This document shows positions 1-12,959 of a stretch of 64,000 bases of DNA, in pieces. Below the pieces are notes generated by a model that saw nothing but the letters and a program-made list of their open reading frames with translations, ran no database searches and was not told where the DNA came from. The position numbers were made by a program, and so were the translations under genes. The stretch is from Adiantum capillus-veneris. Taxonomy: Eukaryota; Streptophyta; Polypodiopsida; Polypodiales; Pteridaceae. The stretch spans positions 51,199,253 through 51,263,252 of the forward strand of contig CM043959.1 in NCBI GenBank assembly GCA_014529385.2, read 5' to 3'. Position 1 is the stretch's first letter, and every line of letters begins with the position of its first letter.

Positions 1-1176
1 CCAGAATTGGATTCTGACTCCACAGACAGCTCATAGACTGGGTGTATACACAATGTATATGGTTGGTTTCATAAAATCAATCAAGGCAAGCTCTCAAAAA
101 GCAGAAAACAACTCAAAGGCCACAAAGCGTCAAATTTGACATATGAAGTCAAACTGACTCCAAATGGGCCAAAAATGGATGAGTTGCTTCAGGACTATGT
201 AGCAGACAAGTTCATAGCCTCAAAAGTGACTAACCAACTTCATAGACCATGTAGTCACAAAAATCAGCGAATTCAGAGTCGACAAAGCACGAAGTGATGC
301 CGACAATACAAAACTTTACCAAATTCAATTTAGGATTTGTTTTAGGTGTATTGAATATGTTTAGGTCAAAATTTGTCAAGTTTTGCAAAAAAAGTTGACT
401 GCTGTAAGTAATCGGGAGTATTTACTTTTGCAATTTTTTGGCTTGAAAATGGTACCCTCACCACACCTATCACTTGTGCACACCTATTATATGCCACATT
501 TCAAGTACGAGCCAAATTGATCGATGATAACTTGGAAAATTGCCAAAAAACGCAAAGAAGTCCTTCCAAACCAAATTATGAGTTATCTATCACATTTTGA
601 TCCAAAACACCTCAAATCTCATACACAGAGTTTACATCATGCCTAGAACCAAGTTGCACCAAAAAATGTTCATTTTGATGAAAAAGTTAATAATCGCGAT
701 TATCTACTTTTTTACCAAGATGGGGAGGAATTGCAACTTTGACTTCATGGGACCAAAGTCCTAAGCCCATTGACCAAGTTTGGACAAATTTGGAGCTCAA
801 AATGTCAAAATTCCTTTATATCTACTGTTTCAGAGATTGAAAGCCTAAATTTGACACCATTTTCACCCTGTGCACTCAAATGAGCCCATAATTCACTAAG
901 AGCATCTAATTGATATATATTTCTAGCCTATGATGCCAAAATTGTAAAAAGTTGAAAAAATTCATCAACTGTAAATAATCGCAATTATTTACTTTTGTTG
1001 CAAAATTTTGCTTGGACTTAATGATTTAGACCTTTACATGTTTTTATGCATCTACGCATGTTCAAAAATTGATTTGAAGCAAATTGGGCTCAATCTGTCA
1101 GCAATTTAGGCTGAAGAACATTTTAGAGTGGAAATTGCAGAAATTTTCTAACTTCGGCACTCTATTCACTTAACAG
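1..1176 (+). other. AT-rich leader/intron of a degenerate LTR element
   Basis: No coding frame is visible. The stretch carries a dyad-symmetric 22-bp motif three times (404-425, 686-707, 971-992), spaced 282 and 285 bp apart, so it looks like a very diverged tandem array of about 283-bp units. It ends at an acceptor-like site (TTAACAG, last base 1176) six bases before an ATG at 1182. The downstream LTR has a donor-like CAG|GTAAGAG at 5069, which fits a spliced leader that starts in the 5' LTR, outside the window. The intron reading is inference. Confidence 0.4.
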
Positions 1177-1181
1177 GAGCA

Positions 1182-4100
1182 ATGCAAGCTGCGAAGAAGG
1201 CCAAGAAGAGGGTCTCTCAAAAGGAGAAGCTGCAAGAGCTACCACCCTACCAACTAGACCCCAACTCAGTAAAGACGGCCAAAGCAACATATCTATCCAG
1301 AGAACAACTTGAAGAAAACAACACCACAATTTTTACAGACAGGTTTAAAAGTGAAGAAGGACATCAGGTAGAGCTGCAAACTGCCGCCGAAAGAAATCTA
1401 TGATGTCATGGCAACTCGACCTCAGAGAATTCTACGACCAGGAACCATGTGGTGTAGACTTCCAGAAAGCCTATGAGCTCTTGTCTAGAATTAAGAAAGA
1501 TGGATCATCCCAAATTACTGACCAAGAAGGGTAGAAAGTAGAAGTAGTCATCACAAAAGAGACTGTGGCCGAGGCTTTGAAGTTGCCAACAGAGGGGATG
1601 ACAATGAGGGCCAGAGACAGGAAGAGAACAGGCACTTTCACCAAGGAGACTGTTGCGTCCACCTTTGCTGACCTCATCTAGTAAGTGGAAGAACCAGCAC
1701 GGTTATATCATCAACACTTCCACTTTCTAGCTAAGAGATCGCCAAGGTACACAACACCAAATCATGCAGTTGCGACTACATTCACACAACTGTTGATGTC
1801 GACAACCAGGAAACTCATTGATCACGCGCAGTATGTGCTATCAACGTTGAAGGGTACCAAGAAAGAGGGTAAGATCACATAGCTGGGTGCACCTGAGGTA
1901 CTAACAAGAATAGCATACCATGCTATCGGCATGGCAGACAATTTTCCGCCTGCCTCAGATCAAAACACATGGATTGTATTAGCACATCCATCTCCAAGAA
2001 CCACAAGGTCGACAAAAAGAGTTTACAAATCTGATGAAGAGTCTACAGAAAGCTCTCATGAAGCACATAGCAGCGAAAGCTCAGACAATGAAGAGAAGAG
2101 AGCTAGAGAGAGGAGATAAAGAAGAAGGCAGTGGCTGCACATGAAGAACCTCAGCAAAAGAAGGCGAGGTTTGAAAAGGGAAAAAGAAACCTACGAAAAA
2201 AGCCGCCAAGCTGTAGGTGAGGACCCAGCACGGTGGGTTCCAAGAGATATAAAAGGCCCCCGAACCAAGAATCCTGCTAGGAGAGGACCAAAAGATCCCA
2301 AGGATTCTTTTGAACGCATGTACTAGGAAGCAAAAGCCTTAAAGTAAAAAGAAGCTCAATAAGCAGAAAGAAAGCAAGAGAAGATGTGGCGGAGTAGCAA
2401 AGACAAGTTGAAGGGGCCCAACAAAGTAAAAACCAGCACGAACAGGGTGAGATGTCTCCTAGACCATCATCACCATATACAAAGCAGGCAGACCACCCCA
2501 TGCCCAACCCTCCACCTTCACCGACAGCTAGACCCACAGAGGGCAAGCAAGCCAAGGAAAAGGAGCTTGAACCTGAACCAGAGGGCAAGCAAGCCAAAGA
2601 AAAGGAACATGAACCAGAGGAGGTAACAAAGTTTGAGCAACCCAAGTCAACGGAAACTGAAACCACTCCTTCTACAACCAACCAACATGAAATGGTTGAG
2701 GCATCCACGAGGCCTCACGAAGACAAAACAATCGAGGCAACCACACAGCCACAAGGAGAGCTACAACCCCCACCACAACCACACAGCCACAACAACCCCC
2801 GCCACAACCACAAGCCACCACAGCCCCACCCAAGGAGCCACCCACAGAGACTGATGAAACATCTAGGCAGTTACATAGCAAGAAGACTGGCAGACAAATG
2901 ACAAAGTCAGCCTACAAGTTAATGAATATGCAAAACAAATGCAAGAGATGACTGAGAAAATGCGAACAATAGCTCTTAGTTGTAGTGCTAAGGCTAGAGA
3001 GCTAGAGATGGTCATCGACGCTCTCCAAGGAGAATTAGAGGACATAATGAATGTCATCTCGAATCAGCAGAGACAAATCCAAGAGCTGAGAGCTGAAGCT
3101 TAACAACACCGGCTAGCAAAAGAGAAGTAACAAAAAGAAATGGAAGAGCTAGATGAACTTCTCACGAAGTTAACAGATGCCTGTAAGAGAAAAAATGAAC
3201 AACTGACAGAGGTTACCAATGAACTCTTAACTACAACTGTGTTAGTACAAAGATCCAAGTGCGGCTCGACGTAGCGAATGCTTCACTGTAATATTCAGAG
3301 CAAAGGATCAACGATCAGACAGCCTTTTTGTGACAAATAAGGAAAATTCCCACAATTGCCTCGATCAAAGGTACAAATGAAGTATACAAAGCTTTAGAAA
3401 AGAAGAAAATAGATCTTGAGCTCCAGCTAAAGTTAGAGCAGTCGCAACGAAGAGACCTTGCATTGATGCGGGTACAAAGGGACGAACAACTGCTCAAGGA
3501 GATAATAGAGCTCAAGCGAGTTAATCAGCTACTGCAAGACGGTTAGCTAGAGATACAAGAAGAAGTTGGTACATCAGAGCAACCACACATTGAAATTGCC
3601 TCAGTCTCTTTCACTGAGATGAAAACACAGCCGACATAAGGGTTAGGAGGAGAGGATGATTTCCAGGTACCAATAATAGATGCTGAGCAAGTGCCAATGG
3701 TCCAGCTGTCTAAAGCTGAAGAAGATGCACTTAAGGAGCAGGTCGCTCAAGAAACAGACAAACAATGGAAATCAGCGATGGATTGGGAGTTGAGAGTTCT
3801 CCATAGAGTCAATGTTACTCAACTCACTCCCAACCAAATCAATGCACAATGGCATCAACAATCACTGGCATATCCCTTGATCTAGGTAGAGCTACAGGTT
3901 AAGGAAAGATTATACAAATACATGCAGGCAGAAGGCGCACAGGAAGTCCACCCGAAGTGGAGAAAGAGCTGGCTAAACAGGAATCCTAGATACTTGATTT
4001 TGTTCACAAGAGCACCTACAACACTTCAGAAAGACCCGACCTTTTGTTCTATACCAAGAGTACGGACATGGAAAGCACATGAAGCAATGACAAAGAAGCG

Positions 4101-4619
4101 GCCTACATGGCTGAATTATCCAAGATTGCCAGCTCGAGAAAAGGGAACACCAACAAAGGATTACATGGTGAAAACCCTAATTGACGCCATACCATTCTTC
4201 AAAAGTCTCCTTGATCTCTCATGTGCTATGCTCTACAAAATTTGCTGAATGTTGTTCACATGCATTGAAGCATTTCACGAGCTAGAGCAAGGAGGAGCAC
4301 CGTGGATGTCATTCCTCGAGGGCAACAAGGGTCTTTGCTCTACAACCTAAGCGGCCAACCTTCCAAAGAATTCCTTTATGGCTTCTACGCCCGGTGCATG
4401 TTCTTACCATCTCACAATATGTTGGCGTTTGAGGAAGCGTTCTATACAGGGTTTTTCACTTGGCGAACAAAGATTTTTGGGCTAGTGATCAACAACCTAA
4501 CCTCCAAATTCATAGGCTACTCAGCCATTGAGCTAAAAAACATGGTCACCATGCAATTTTTGCAGGTTCCAGACAAAGAAAGAAAGATCAGATATGACAA
4601 GGCACTCCATTGCACTTAA
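1182..4619 (+). pseudogene. Degenerate gag-like polyprotein of a non-autonomous LTR element
   Basis: A series of + strand frames broken by stops and frameshifts runs from an ATG at 1182 to 4619. The early part (to about 1880) is globular. About 1930-2900 is low-complexity, acidic/basic then Pro/Thr/Glu-rich. About 2900-3560 is Gln/Glu/Lys/Arg-rich and reads as coiled coil. The last segment (4302-4619) is globular again, with hydrophobic and aromatic residues. I see no zinc knuckle, protease, reverse transcriptase or integrase. The following polypurine tract and LTR make this the internal region of a gag-only or LARD-like element. The family is not recognised. A decayed host-derived gene carried by the element is an alternative. 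Confidence 0.45.
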
Positions 4620-4688
4620 AGACAGCCTTGCCAGCCGTCAACCCGAAGATTACTTCAACCCATAAAACTGTGTCAAGGGACGACACAG

Positions 4689-4704
4689 GCGAAGAGGGGG
4701 GGAA
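4689..4704 (+). other. Polypurine tract of the left-end LTR element
   Basis: A purine run (GCGAAGAGGGGGGGAA) sits immediately before the TGTTAG that starts the LTR at 4705. This is the expected plus-strand priming position for reverse transcription. Confidence 0.6.
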
Positions 4705-5300
4705 TGTTAGTAGCACAAGCTAACTCTGATACCATTTTTCGGAGCTCTCATTGTAAAAACATTTATTATTTTGATGAATCGGGAATATTGTAACTCCTAT
4801 TTTCCAGATAAATAATGTAATTGCTGAGCCGGGGTTACAAGCTTCCAGATTGTATCAACCTGTCTTTAGTTAGAGCTCCCAAATGATTAGTTTTGACCAT
4901 CAAAAATCTTGGCTAAGGTATAAAAGCCAATTTTTGTAAGTTTTTCATAAGTTTTGGATAATGAAATACACAGTGTGAGCTAACGGCACTCACTTCTCTC
5001 CTTCTCGCGCTTCCTTCTCCCTCTTCGATTGTCACATTGCACTCGCGTCTGTTGCGTTTCAGTCGCAGGTAAGAGCTCTACGCATTGACGTAAGCATTTC
5101 ATGGTATTTTGTAGCTTTTGGCGTCGCCGACCTGTAGCCTTATTTCATCATAAGTAGGAATTTACACTTCAAAATAAGTGGGGGATTGGGGCATCATTGC
5201 TAAGCATTTAGATGCATTCTGGGTCAAAAATCACTAGGTAAAAAATCCACTGCTGTTAATAATCACGATTTTTGCACTTGACCTAAAGTGGGATTTGAGA
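4705..5300 (+). repeat. 3' LTR of the left-end element (right edge uncertain)
   Basis: The LTR starts TGTTAG directly after the polypurine tract. It contains a TATA box (GGTATAAAAGCC near 4918), a pyrimidine-rich leader from about 4990, and a donor-like CAG|GTAAGAG at 5069. A further degenerate copy of the leader motif is at 5255-5275, so the repeat probably reaches at least 5300. I could not find a clean CA terminus or a target duplication, because the 5' LTR is outside the window. Confidence 0.5.
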
Positions 5301-7177
5301 CCATAAGCATGTGTGCTTAGGTCTTATAAACATTTCCTAGAAGTTTCGTTATGTTTGGATGTCATTGTAACATATGTGATTTGTTTGCCGATTAGTGCGA
5401 TTAGCTTTTGGTGATTTCAGTCATTTGAGTGTAGCTTGAGTTAGATGCCAGTTGTTTGTTGTTTTCCAAGAGATTGACAACCTCTTGTAGCCTCTATGCA
5501 CTAGTCGAGTCAGCTTCGTCCCATGGATTGACAATTTATTTATGGTTCTCACTATGTTTGCAATCAAATAGGTGTGAGGTTAGACACCTGTCCCGCAATG
5601 CACAACTATCCTACAAAACCATTTTAGCTCATCATTTCCCATGGCTGCAAAAATTTTGGCAACACAACCATATCTAGAAAAATAATCCAAGAACCACACT
5701 AGATATCACTCGATATCACAATAAAAAACCATAAAGGAAATCTCAATCCTTGATCATAAACCATAACCATCTTAAAAACAAAATCCACACTTGGGTTTAG
5801 CTACAACCATTTTTAACAGACTCACCATACATATATGGTTCTTGAAATGAAATATTTATGCATTGAAAAGCTCCAACTAGTGAGTAAAAATAATCTCAAA
5901 TCACCAATTTAGAAATTTTTATCAAATGCAAGTGACACATCACAATTTCACCTCATCCTCCTTCTACTAGTTTGGACCTAGAAGGATGGAAAATAGTACA
6001 CATACACATGAGACATAAACATATGGTGTTCAAGGTTCCATGCACAACATATCATCATCACATGATCATAACCATGATAAAAAAGAGTTTCATCTCTTTT
6101 GGTAAACATATGACATAACTTCCTTCTTATGTGCAAAACAAATTTTCCTTATCTTTAGATGCATGCATAACACACAAGAGAGGATTATTGACCTCATACC
6201 AATGCATTAATCTTAGCCTTATAAAATAGGCTATCACCTTACATTATCACCTTGCACATATGAGACCCATGCCAATTACTATGATACATAAAGAAAGCAA
6301 TTTTGTGCAAAACTAAACATACAATTTGAAGTAACCCTACAAACAACCATGTCTTTATGGACATCAAACAAGTGGAATCAACTCAAAATCATAAGACATA
6401 TATGAACTTCACATCAAATCCACAACTTCATATGGTACCTCTCTCAAGTAGCACCCTTACAAGTTCAGACAATCCAGTACCAAAAGCAATTAGTAACTCA
6501 TACCTTAAATGTGAGAATGGTGGCCTAGATACATTTATCAACATGGATAATCAAGGCCTTGAATTGGCTAATAAGTGGGATCTCCCATCCAACGAGTACA
6601 TATGGTAGCCCTCCAAGGAGCCTAAGGTCCCAAGTACAAAAGACAACAGGCTGCATATCGATCATAACTCTTCACACAAGCAAAATTTTGACATGATCTA
6701 TATAAGAGAGAATTCTCTAAACAATATGGTTAATCATTGGATTGAAGTGTTTGATCGGGTTCATAGTGTTTTGAGAGATATAATCAAAATAGTATATGTA
6801 CCAAATGCATGACGTGGAGAAGAGAATGCTTTTTACATATCTACATGAGCGTACACACACCATACACATATATCAAACATGATTAGAGAAGCACGAATAA
6901 ACAATGTACATTTTTGACAAGCCCATACATGCCTATGTTCACACAAAAGAACCAATTGAGAGCATAGTTTCCCTACACAGAGAACTAAATGGAAACAAAG
7001 GTAGAGAGAGAAAGATATGATGGCTAGGGACTTTGGAGCTTCTTATTGTAGTCAAGGAGTAGTTCCCATTTAGTGAAAAGGTTTTTTGCTTTTCTACAAG
7101 AGAGTGGTGATGAAACCTACATAGAGGCTTCTTCTAGGAGGTTGATGGAGAGTGTGATCAGCATGAAAGGAGAAGAG

Positions 7178-7295
<118 letters not shown>

Positions 7296-8355
7296 GTCTC
7301 ATTTTACATATAACAAGAGAATTTTCATGTAGATTATGAAGATAGTGATGGAGAGCATATTCTACCTCCAATAAATAAGTATGTAGGGTTTCAATACGTT
7401 TGAAAATGTCCTTACACATCTGCATATGTAGACAAGTATAGGTCTCCATGAAAGTGGAGTGGAGATCAAGGCAAAATAGGACACCCAAATGTTTGGCTAA
7501 ACCCACTTCTAAAAAAATGAAAAGCATCCCCCCTATTTATGATCTATATAAGGTAAATATGACCCCTCTTTTTACACATATAATTTTCACTTTAGAAATA
7601 TAATATACTTCTATCTCATATATAATGTAGTGATTGTGAGTTACTCAAGTGTTTTTGGAGAGATATTACCTAAAAAATTAATAATCGTTGATTTGAGAAA
7701 AAAAAGCTTCTTCAAAAATACAAACCAAAGTCATAATTGGGCTTGCTAACTCCATAAGAGAAGAACACAAACATATATGCCTTAAGTACCTTTGTAACTG
7801 CTCTCACCCTTAGCTTACATGCTTATGTAATAATAATAAAAAAACCTCCCTTGCATCCACATGGTTCCCATGGTCGATCCTAAGGAAGTTGAGAGATACA
7901 AATTATCATGCCACAAAGCATTGAAGTAAAGCAAAAATTTGAGAATCCAACTTCACTAATTGCTATCCTTTTTGGGCCCCCCATTTCCCAAATGTACAAA
8001 TAGTGGTTTTAGGGCTTAAGAGAAGAATCTCAATTTGGAAAAGTTGCAGAAGAATTCCATGGAGCCTAGTAAAAAAGGAATCAAGACATGGATTAAATGC
8101 AAGAGATATAGATTGAAATCACTAACTCTGGGAATCCTAGATTCCTCCAAGTGCTCCCTTCTCTCACATGAATAACCATGGAAGTGTGCCAAATGGTACT
8201 AATTTGAAAGAGTTTGAAATTAGTGGCACCCTACCCTACCTAAAGAGTCACCTAGCTCACTAAGAGGTGTTATGATAAAGCATCTATAATCTTTATTGAA
8301 GAGCTTGAGAAAATGATGAGAGCTCAATCTTCCAAGCATCATACACTAGATCACT

Positions 8356-8824
8356 TCAAACACTCATAGAAAATATTTCAAAACATCTAGCCTTTATATT
8401 CACATTTAGAGCTTTTTTTGCTTCATCTGTGAAGCTATCAAGTTGCCCTTGTTTTGTCTCAAGTGTGACTATGGAGGATTCTGGTGTCACTATTGTGAGA
8501 TCAACATCCTCTTCAAGCTGTAAGAACTCAAGTGAACCAGTCTTCGTCGGAACTGTTTCTGGCTTCTTCTTGTATTTTTGTTTTCTCTTCAACTATTTTT
8601 AACCTCCTACTAGGGATGCTTGTAGGTCAGCTATTTGCTTTTGATAAGTCTCCTCTTTTGTCATGAAAGAGAGTGAGAGCTATCTCCTTTGCATCCACTC
8701 TAGCTTGAGCTCCATCTTTAGGTCCTTGTTTCTTTTTTCCATGACTTGATATTGATAGATATTTTGGGCCCAACTATCATGGAAGAAGAAAGGACAAAAC
8801 ACCATAAGCATAGCCCATAATAAA

Positions 8825-8861
<37 letters not shown>

Positions 8862-8862
8862 T
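8356..8862 (-). pseudogene. Fragment of a coiled-coil-like protein, unrecognised
   Basis: Two adjacent - strand frames (8862-8680 and 8592-8356) encode a charged, Lys/Glu/Gln-rich sequence typical of a coiled coil, separated by stops. No family can be named. Similar composition occurs in the gag-like frame at about 2900-3560, so an element-derived origin is possible. Homology was not demonstrated. Confidence 0.2.
8829..8856. repeat. (AT)n microsatellite
   Basis: A pure AT dinucleotide run of about 28 bp. Confidence 0.9.
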
Positions 8863-9628
8863 AGTTCTTATATGCTATCTATGCATATGTAAAATGGTGG
8901 ATAAATATCCATTGTCAATCTTTCTCATGGGAAACGCACCTTTTGCGTTAAATTAACTTTAGGTGTGTGTTATTAATAAGTGTGAGTCTGCATATGTATA
9001 TTATAGTTGAAGGTATTTAAATGAATAAATACAAATGTTTTCACCTATACCTTTTTATTTTAAGCTTACCCATATAGCTTTCTATGCTACTTCTTGTATA
9101 TATCCATAGAGCAATAAATAAGGTTGGTAGTATCTCCACATGGAAAAATAGCTTTAAGAGGACTTTTCTCAAAAGGACATGTATATTTCTAGGGAAGTAA
9201 AGAGACTTGAATGCAAAGGACATGAAGTGATTGGCTCCACATTTGATTCAAAGGAGGAGTTATCCATTTCAAAGACTTACAAGAGGATATATTTTTGGTG
9301 CTATAGGTTTTATGCAAAGTCATGGTGGACATGTGGACAAAGATACACATAAAAAATTGGACATGTAAGATCTTTCAAGAGCTTGGTGACATATATGTAG
9401 CTTCTACACATTTTCACAAAACCCTAGCTCGAATTTCACTCTGTCGCCTCCTTTTTGAGCCATTTTTTTCAGTCTCTCATCTCTTACACATAGAAAAAAA
9501 CCCAAGGACCAATGACCATGACCTCGGGTGCTTATTTGGGCCTCCCTAGGGCCTTAAAATGCATTTATACACTTCCAAATAGCCCATTCTCTTTTTACAC
9601 TTTTTTCTTTTATCCTTATCCACTCTCA

Positions 9629-9631
<3 letters not shown>

Positions 9632-9718
<87 letters not shown>
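9632..9718. repeat. (CA)n microsatellite
   Basis: A pure CA run of about 87 bp. Confidence 0.95.
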
Positions 9719-9719
<1 letters not shown>

Positions 9720-9939
9720 AACATTAGTAGCATGGGGCAAATCTAGCATGGAGAAGATCATTAAAATTACCCATGGCTGCCATTGTATATATCTTCATAT
9801 TTTGCAACTCTCTACCATTAGCCATCTTTTTTTCTTTTCTCCTTCTCATGCACACATCTCCAATACTCCAAAATTTTCTTATTTATTCCATGGATGCAAT
9901 TAGCGGGAGATCAACCAATTCGATTGGATTCCAAGCACC

Positions 9940-10405
9940 ATTATGTAAAAGATGATTGTGGGCATTCTTCAGTTCCTTGACACTGATGGACAAGAGAGAG
10001 AGTAATCCTACCTAATTTCTTGATAATTTCTCATTTTACGCACCCTATCATTGTAAATTTTCATTTTTATTATGTAAAAAATACTAACTAGAGTTCTGAC
10101 CTACTAACCTACTAACCTACTATCCTTACATCTAGCCCTACCACCTATCGCCTCACCTACATCAAATTACTCCTAAACGAAGCTTTGCTATGTGTAGTTA
10201 AAAGTGATTATGCAAATTCTAATCCCTTTAAAAATCTATAAAAGGAGGGCCTCTCTTTGTAATTAATGAGATATACATGAGAAGAAGAAGCAAGAAGTGT
10301 AAAGGAGAGTGTGAGAGGCTTTGTGCAAGAAGCCTTGTATGTAATTCTCAACAAATTTCATGAAGGTTCTAAGACCACTATTTTCATCCCACAAGCATCC
10401 ACAAA
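9940..10405 (+). repeat. Decayed LTR related to the gag-only element at 19.3-26.6 kb
   Basis: Around 10,075-10,130 repeated ACTAACCTACTA phrases resemble those near 20,450 and 25,600 in the LTRs of the gag-only element. A CTATAAAAGGAGGG promoter motif near 10,240 matches the CTATAAAAGGAGGG at 20,631 and 25,780. A gag remnant follows, as expected for a 5' LTR. The ends are not resolved. Confidence 0.45.
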
Positions 10406-10408
10406 AAA

Positions 10409-11130
10409 TTGTGGCAAGAAATTGTCGTTTTGAAACAAAAGTTGTTTGATGATTATCATGCATATAAAAATGAATTTTTGTGCCTATGGAGTCTTTGGTT
10501 AATAATCCTTCCTAACCATGGGAATGAGGTTGAGTTTTTGAAAAACGAGAGGTTTATTGATGGACTATTTCCAACTTTAAAAACTAAGGTGATGGTAGGC
10601 GAATCGACAAACTTTACTGAAGCTGAGCAAAGAGCTACTTTCATAAAATGAAGTGTGTGTAGGATTGTGGTAGTAATGAAGACAACCCAACAAGGGAGAC
10701 CAAAAAAAGGTCCAACCATTGTGTAGTCCTAGAAGTCACGTTGGAGGTAATCGATAGGCTCAGCGAGTCAATTAACAATTTGTCCATTCATTTTGCATAA
10801 GGTGTAGGACCAAGAGGGCCACCTCAACGCCCAATGGAGCCAGATCCTACACCTAGGCCGGTGTGGGAGTGCTGAAATTGTGGAGAAAGAGGACATGGCA
10901 TGCACCATTTCCCTTGTCCAAGAGGAGAGCCAAGGAGATCAAACCTAAACTATCCGTCGGTGATGATGAATGCGAATGACCTGCCACAACAACCACTCTT
11001 GGTGCAACAAAGGAACATAGGACCAATGTCTAATATAAGGCCACCACCACCTACCAACAATGAAGGAGAGACTATCCCACCTCTACCAGATCCTAGTGTG
11101 CATGTAGTAGAGGTAGTTCATCCATCTCAG
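10409..11130 (+). pseudogene. Decayed Ty3-type gag with zinc knuckle
   Basis: The frame at 10,409-10,651 contains a F-I-D-G-L-F-P-x-L-K-T-K-V stretch. It matches the F-I-S-G-L-S-P-x-L-K-T-K-V of the gag-only element at about 22.2 kb, so the two gags are homologous. A broken CCHC zinc knuckle follows near 10,870-10,920 (E-C-stop-N-C-G-E-R-G-H-G...C), with a stop inside it, then a Pro-rich tail. The frame ends at a junction near 11,130 with a - strand integrase fragment in opposite orientation. Confidence 0.55.
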
Positions 11131-11634
11131 AAAAATGATGGGGTCTTTTTTGTTCTAGGCAATGGACCCATGGTATCAGTTTCCAATTTTTCAAAAGGAC
11201 CACAAACAATGATTGTTTGTCGAGGTCCATACAACAAGTTTTTGTTGCCATTGATTTGGCAATAGTAGCAACTTCTACACCAATGTTGGAAATCAACATG
11301 CATACTTGGCCAAACATACCCAAGTAACAAGATTTTTTTAATTGTTAGGTCATGAAAAAATGACCCCCACAAGATTCTTCGTGCAACCGTCTCAAGATTT
11401 AGGAATTTCATTAGTGTATGGCACTCATCTACAAACAAGATCCTTGCCCTTTTGATACAAATCTTCCTCTAGCCATAGAAATGAGCTTGCCTTCTTAATG
11501 AGCCTCCTTCTTTGTGCCATTGTGGAATCTTTTGAAAATTCTCCCTCCAAGATGTAGTTAACAATAGGTGCTAAGGACTCCATGCCTGCAGATTGTGGCC
11601 CCTTCATTGTTGCAGCTACAATCATGAATTTCAC
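11127..11634 (-). pseudogene. Ty3/gypsy integrase N-terminal (H2C2) fragment
   Basis: Two - strand frames (11,634-11,425, then 11,438-11,127) form the RNase H-integrase linker and the zinc-binding HHCC domain of a Ty3-type integrase. Visible landmarks are D-E-C-H near the start, G-Y-V-W-P-S-M, C-x2-C (S-C-Y-Y-C-Q) and then L-E-T-D-T-M-G-P, the start of the catalytic core with its first Asp. The core is cut off at about 11,135. The fragment continues the RNase H fragment on its right and belongs to the same - strand element. Confidence 0.7.
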
Positions 11635-11639
11635 TTCAT

Positions 11640-12660
11640 TTTAACCTAAGATTTCTTCTCGGGGGGGTCACTATAAATAGTGTATACCGTGTACGTTTAA
11701 GGACTATTTATAAAACTCCTTATCTGTGAATTTTAGACAAATAAAATACACCCTTTTTCTATTCAATCTGTAAACTTTTTCCCCGATTCCATTTTAGGGT
11801 ACCCTTCTGTATGTGAAAATGTGAGAAAATGAAATTTAATAAGCCCTTCTGTTGCACACATGTGATAGTCACATAATTATTAAGTGACCCCCCCAAGGAT
11901 TGCTTGTTGAGCTAGTAAGTCTGCATCATGATTTTCTTTTCTAGGTATGCAATAGTTGCACTTCTTCAAATTTTCCAAACAAATTACGAATGATAGAAAC
12001 CTTGGATCTAATTCTTTCATTTTTACGAGCCCAAATACCAAGAATTTGTTTCACAATTAGCAAAGCATCACCTTTCACCATTAAGTCGTATCTCTTGGGC
12101 TAAGCATATCTCCAACCCACTGAGTAGAACATTGTACTCCGCTTAATTGTTTCTTGTTGATCCTTCTAGAACCACTTGATCTTTCATCAACTTCTCCTTT
12201 TGGGCTCACCACAACACAACCCCCCTCCCCCCCTTCCCGCTTTTCCTGTGGCTCTTCAAAAAGCACCATCAAAGAATAGAGTGTATGCATTTGAGAGAAC
12301 TTTGGGTGGTGGTGGTGAAATTGAATTAAAACTTGGCACTTTGATGATCTTCTCATGCAATTGATAGGTAAGAATTTTTGCCAACTGGGATCTCACATTG
12401 CCTTGAATGTGTACTCATATCCCTGCAGTTCCTTCAACATAATCTTTGGATTTAGTGTCATCTCTGATGACACCCAAGGCTACAAGTTTTTTGTAGTAAG
12501 GATGAAAAATGGTTTAGGCAAAAGATAAGATTTGAATTTTCTTATTGCAAAAATGAGTGTAATCATCATTAGTTCGATATCATTATACCCTTTCTTATTG
12601 GTGTTTGTAACCCTACTAATAAAGTACAATGTCCTCATTCGTGTCGCGGTGGTAACCCTG
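11640..12660 (-). pseudogene. Ty3/gypsy RT-RNase H fragment
   Basis: Translating the - strand gives, from right to left: Y-F-I-S-R-V near 12,620 and K-F-K-S-Y-L-L near 12,530 (RNase H following RT), then L-F-F-D-G-A near 12,270 (the second RNase H domain with its Asp), then K-G-D-A-L-L-I-V-K-Q-I near 12,060-12,070. Several stops and frameshifts are present. A GC-poor gap at about 11,640-11,900 has no conserved motif. This is the left continuation of the protease at 12,970-13,380, with most of the reverse transcriptase missing. Confidence 0.6.
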
Positions 12661-12959
12661 GTGGAAAATCATTTGGGAATAAATATTTTTTTTTCATTAA
12701 TAAATATTTGAACTAAGTAGCTATAGTTGGAAGAGAAGAGAGAGAAACATGTGGCATTGAGGAATTGTTATTCAAAACATTATCAACATTTGATAGAAAA
12801 TGACACAGCGAGTAACACAAAAAAGGTTCTTCTATTTCATCTTGAGAAGAGAGATTCATAATATTGGTTGTACAAATAAGTGGCAAGGAAGGAACATTCT
12901 TCTCCCCCAACAACAACACATGCACGTCATTGGAATCAAACATCAAACCATTGTGCTCA

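Noticed and set aside
4722-4734. CTCTGATACCA-like string read as a reversed primer-binding site
   Set aside because: It lies inside the LTR rather than at its edge and the polypurine tract on the left fixes the orientation as +.
9632-9718. CRISPR-like array
   Set aside because: Simple dinucleotide repeats with no spacers; the genome is a plant's.
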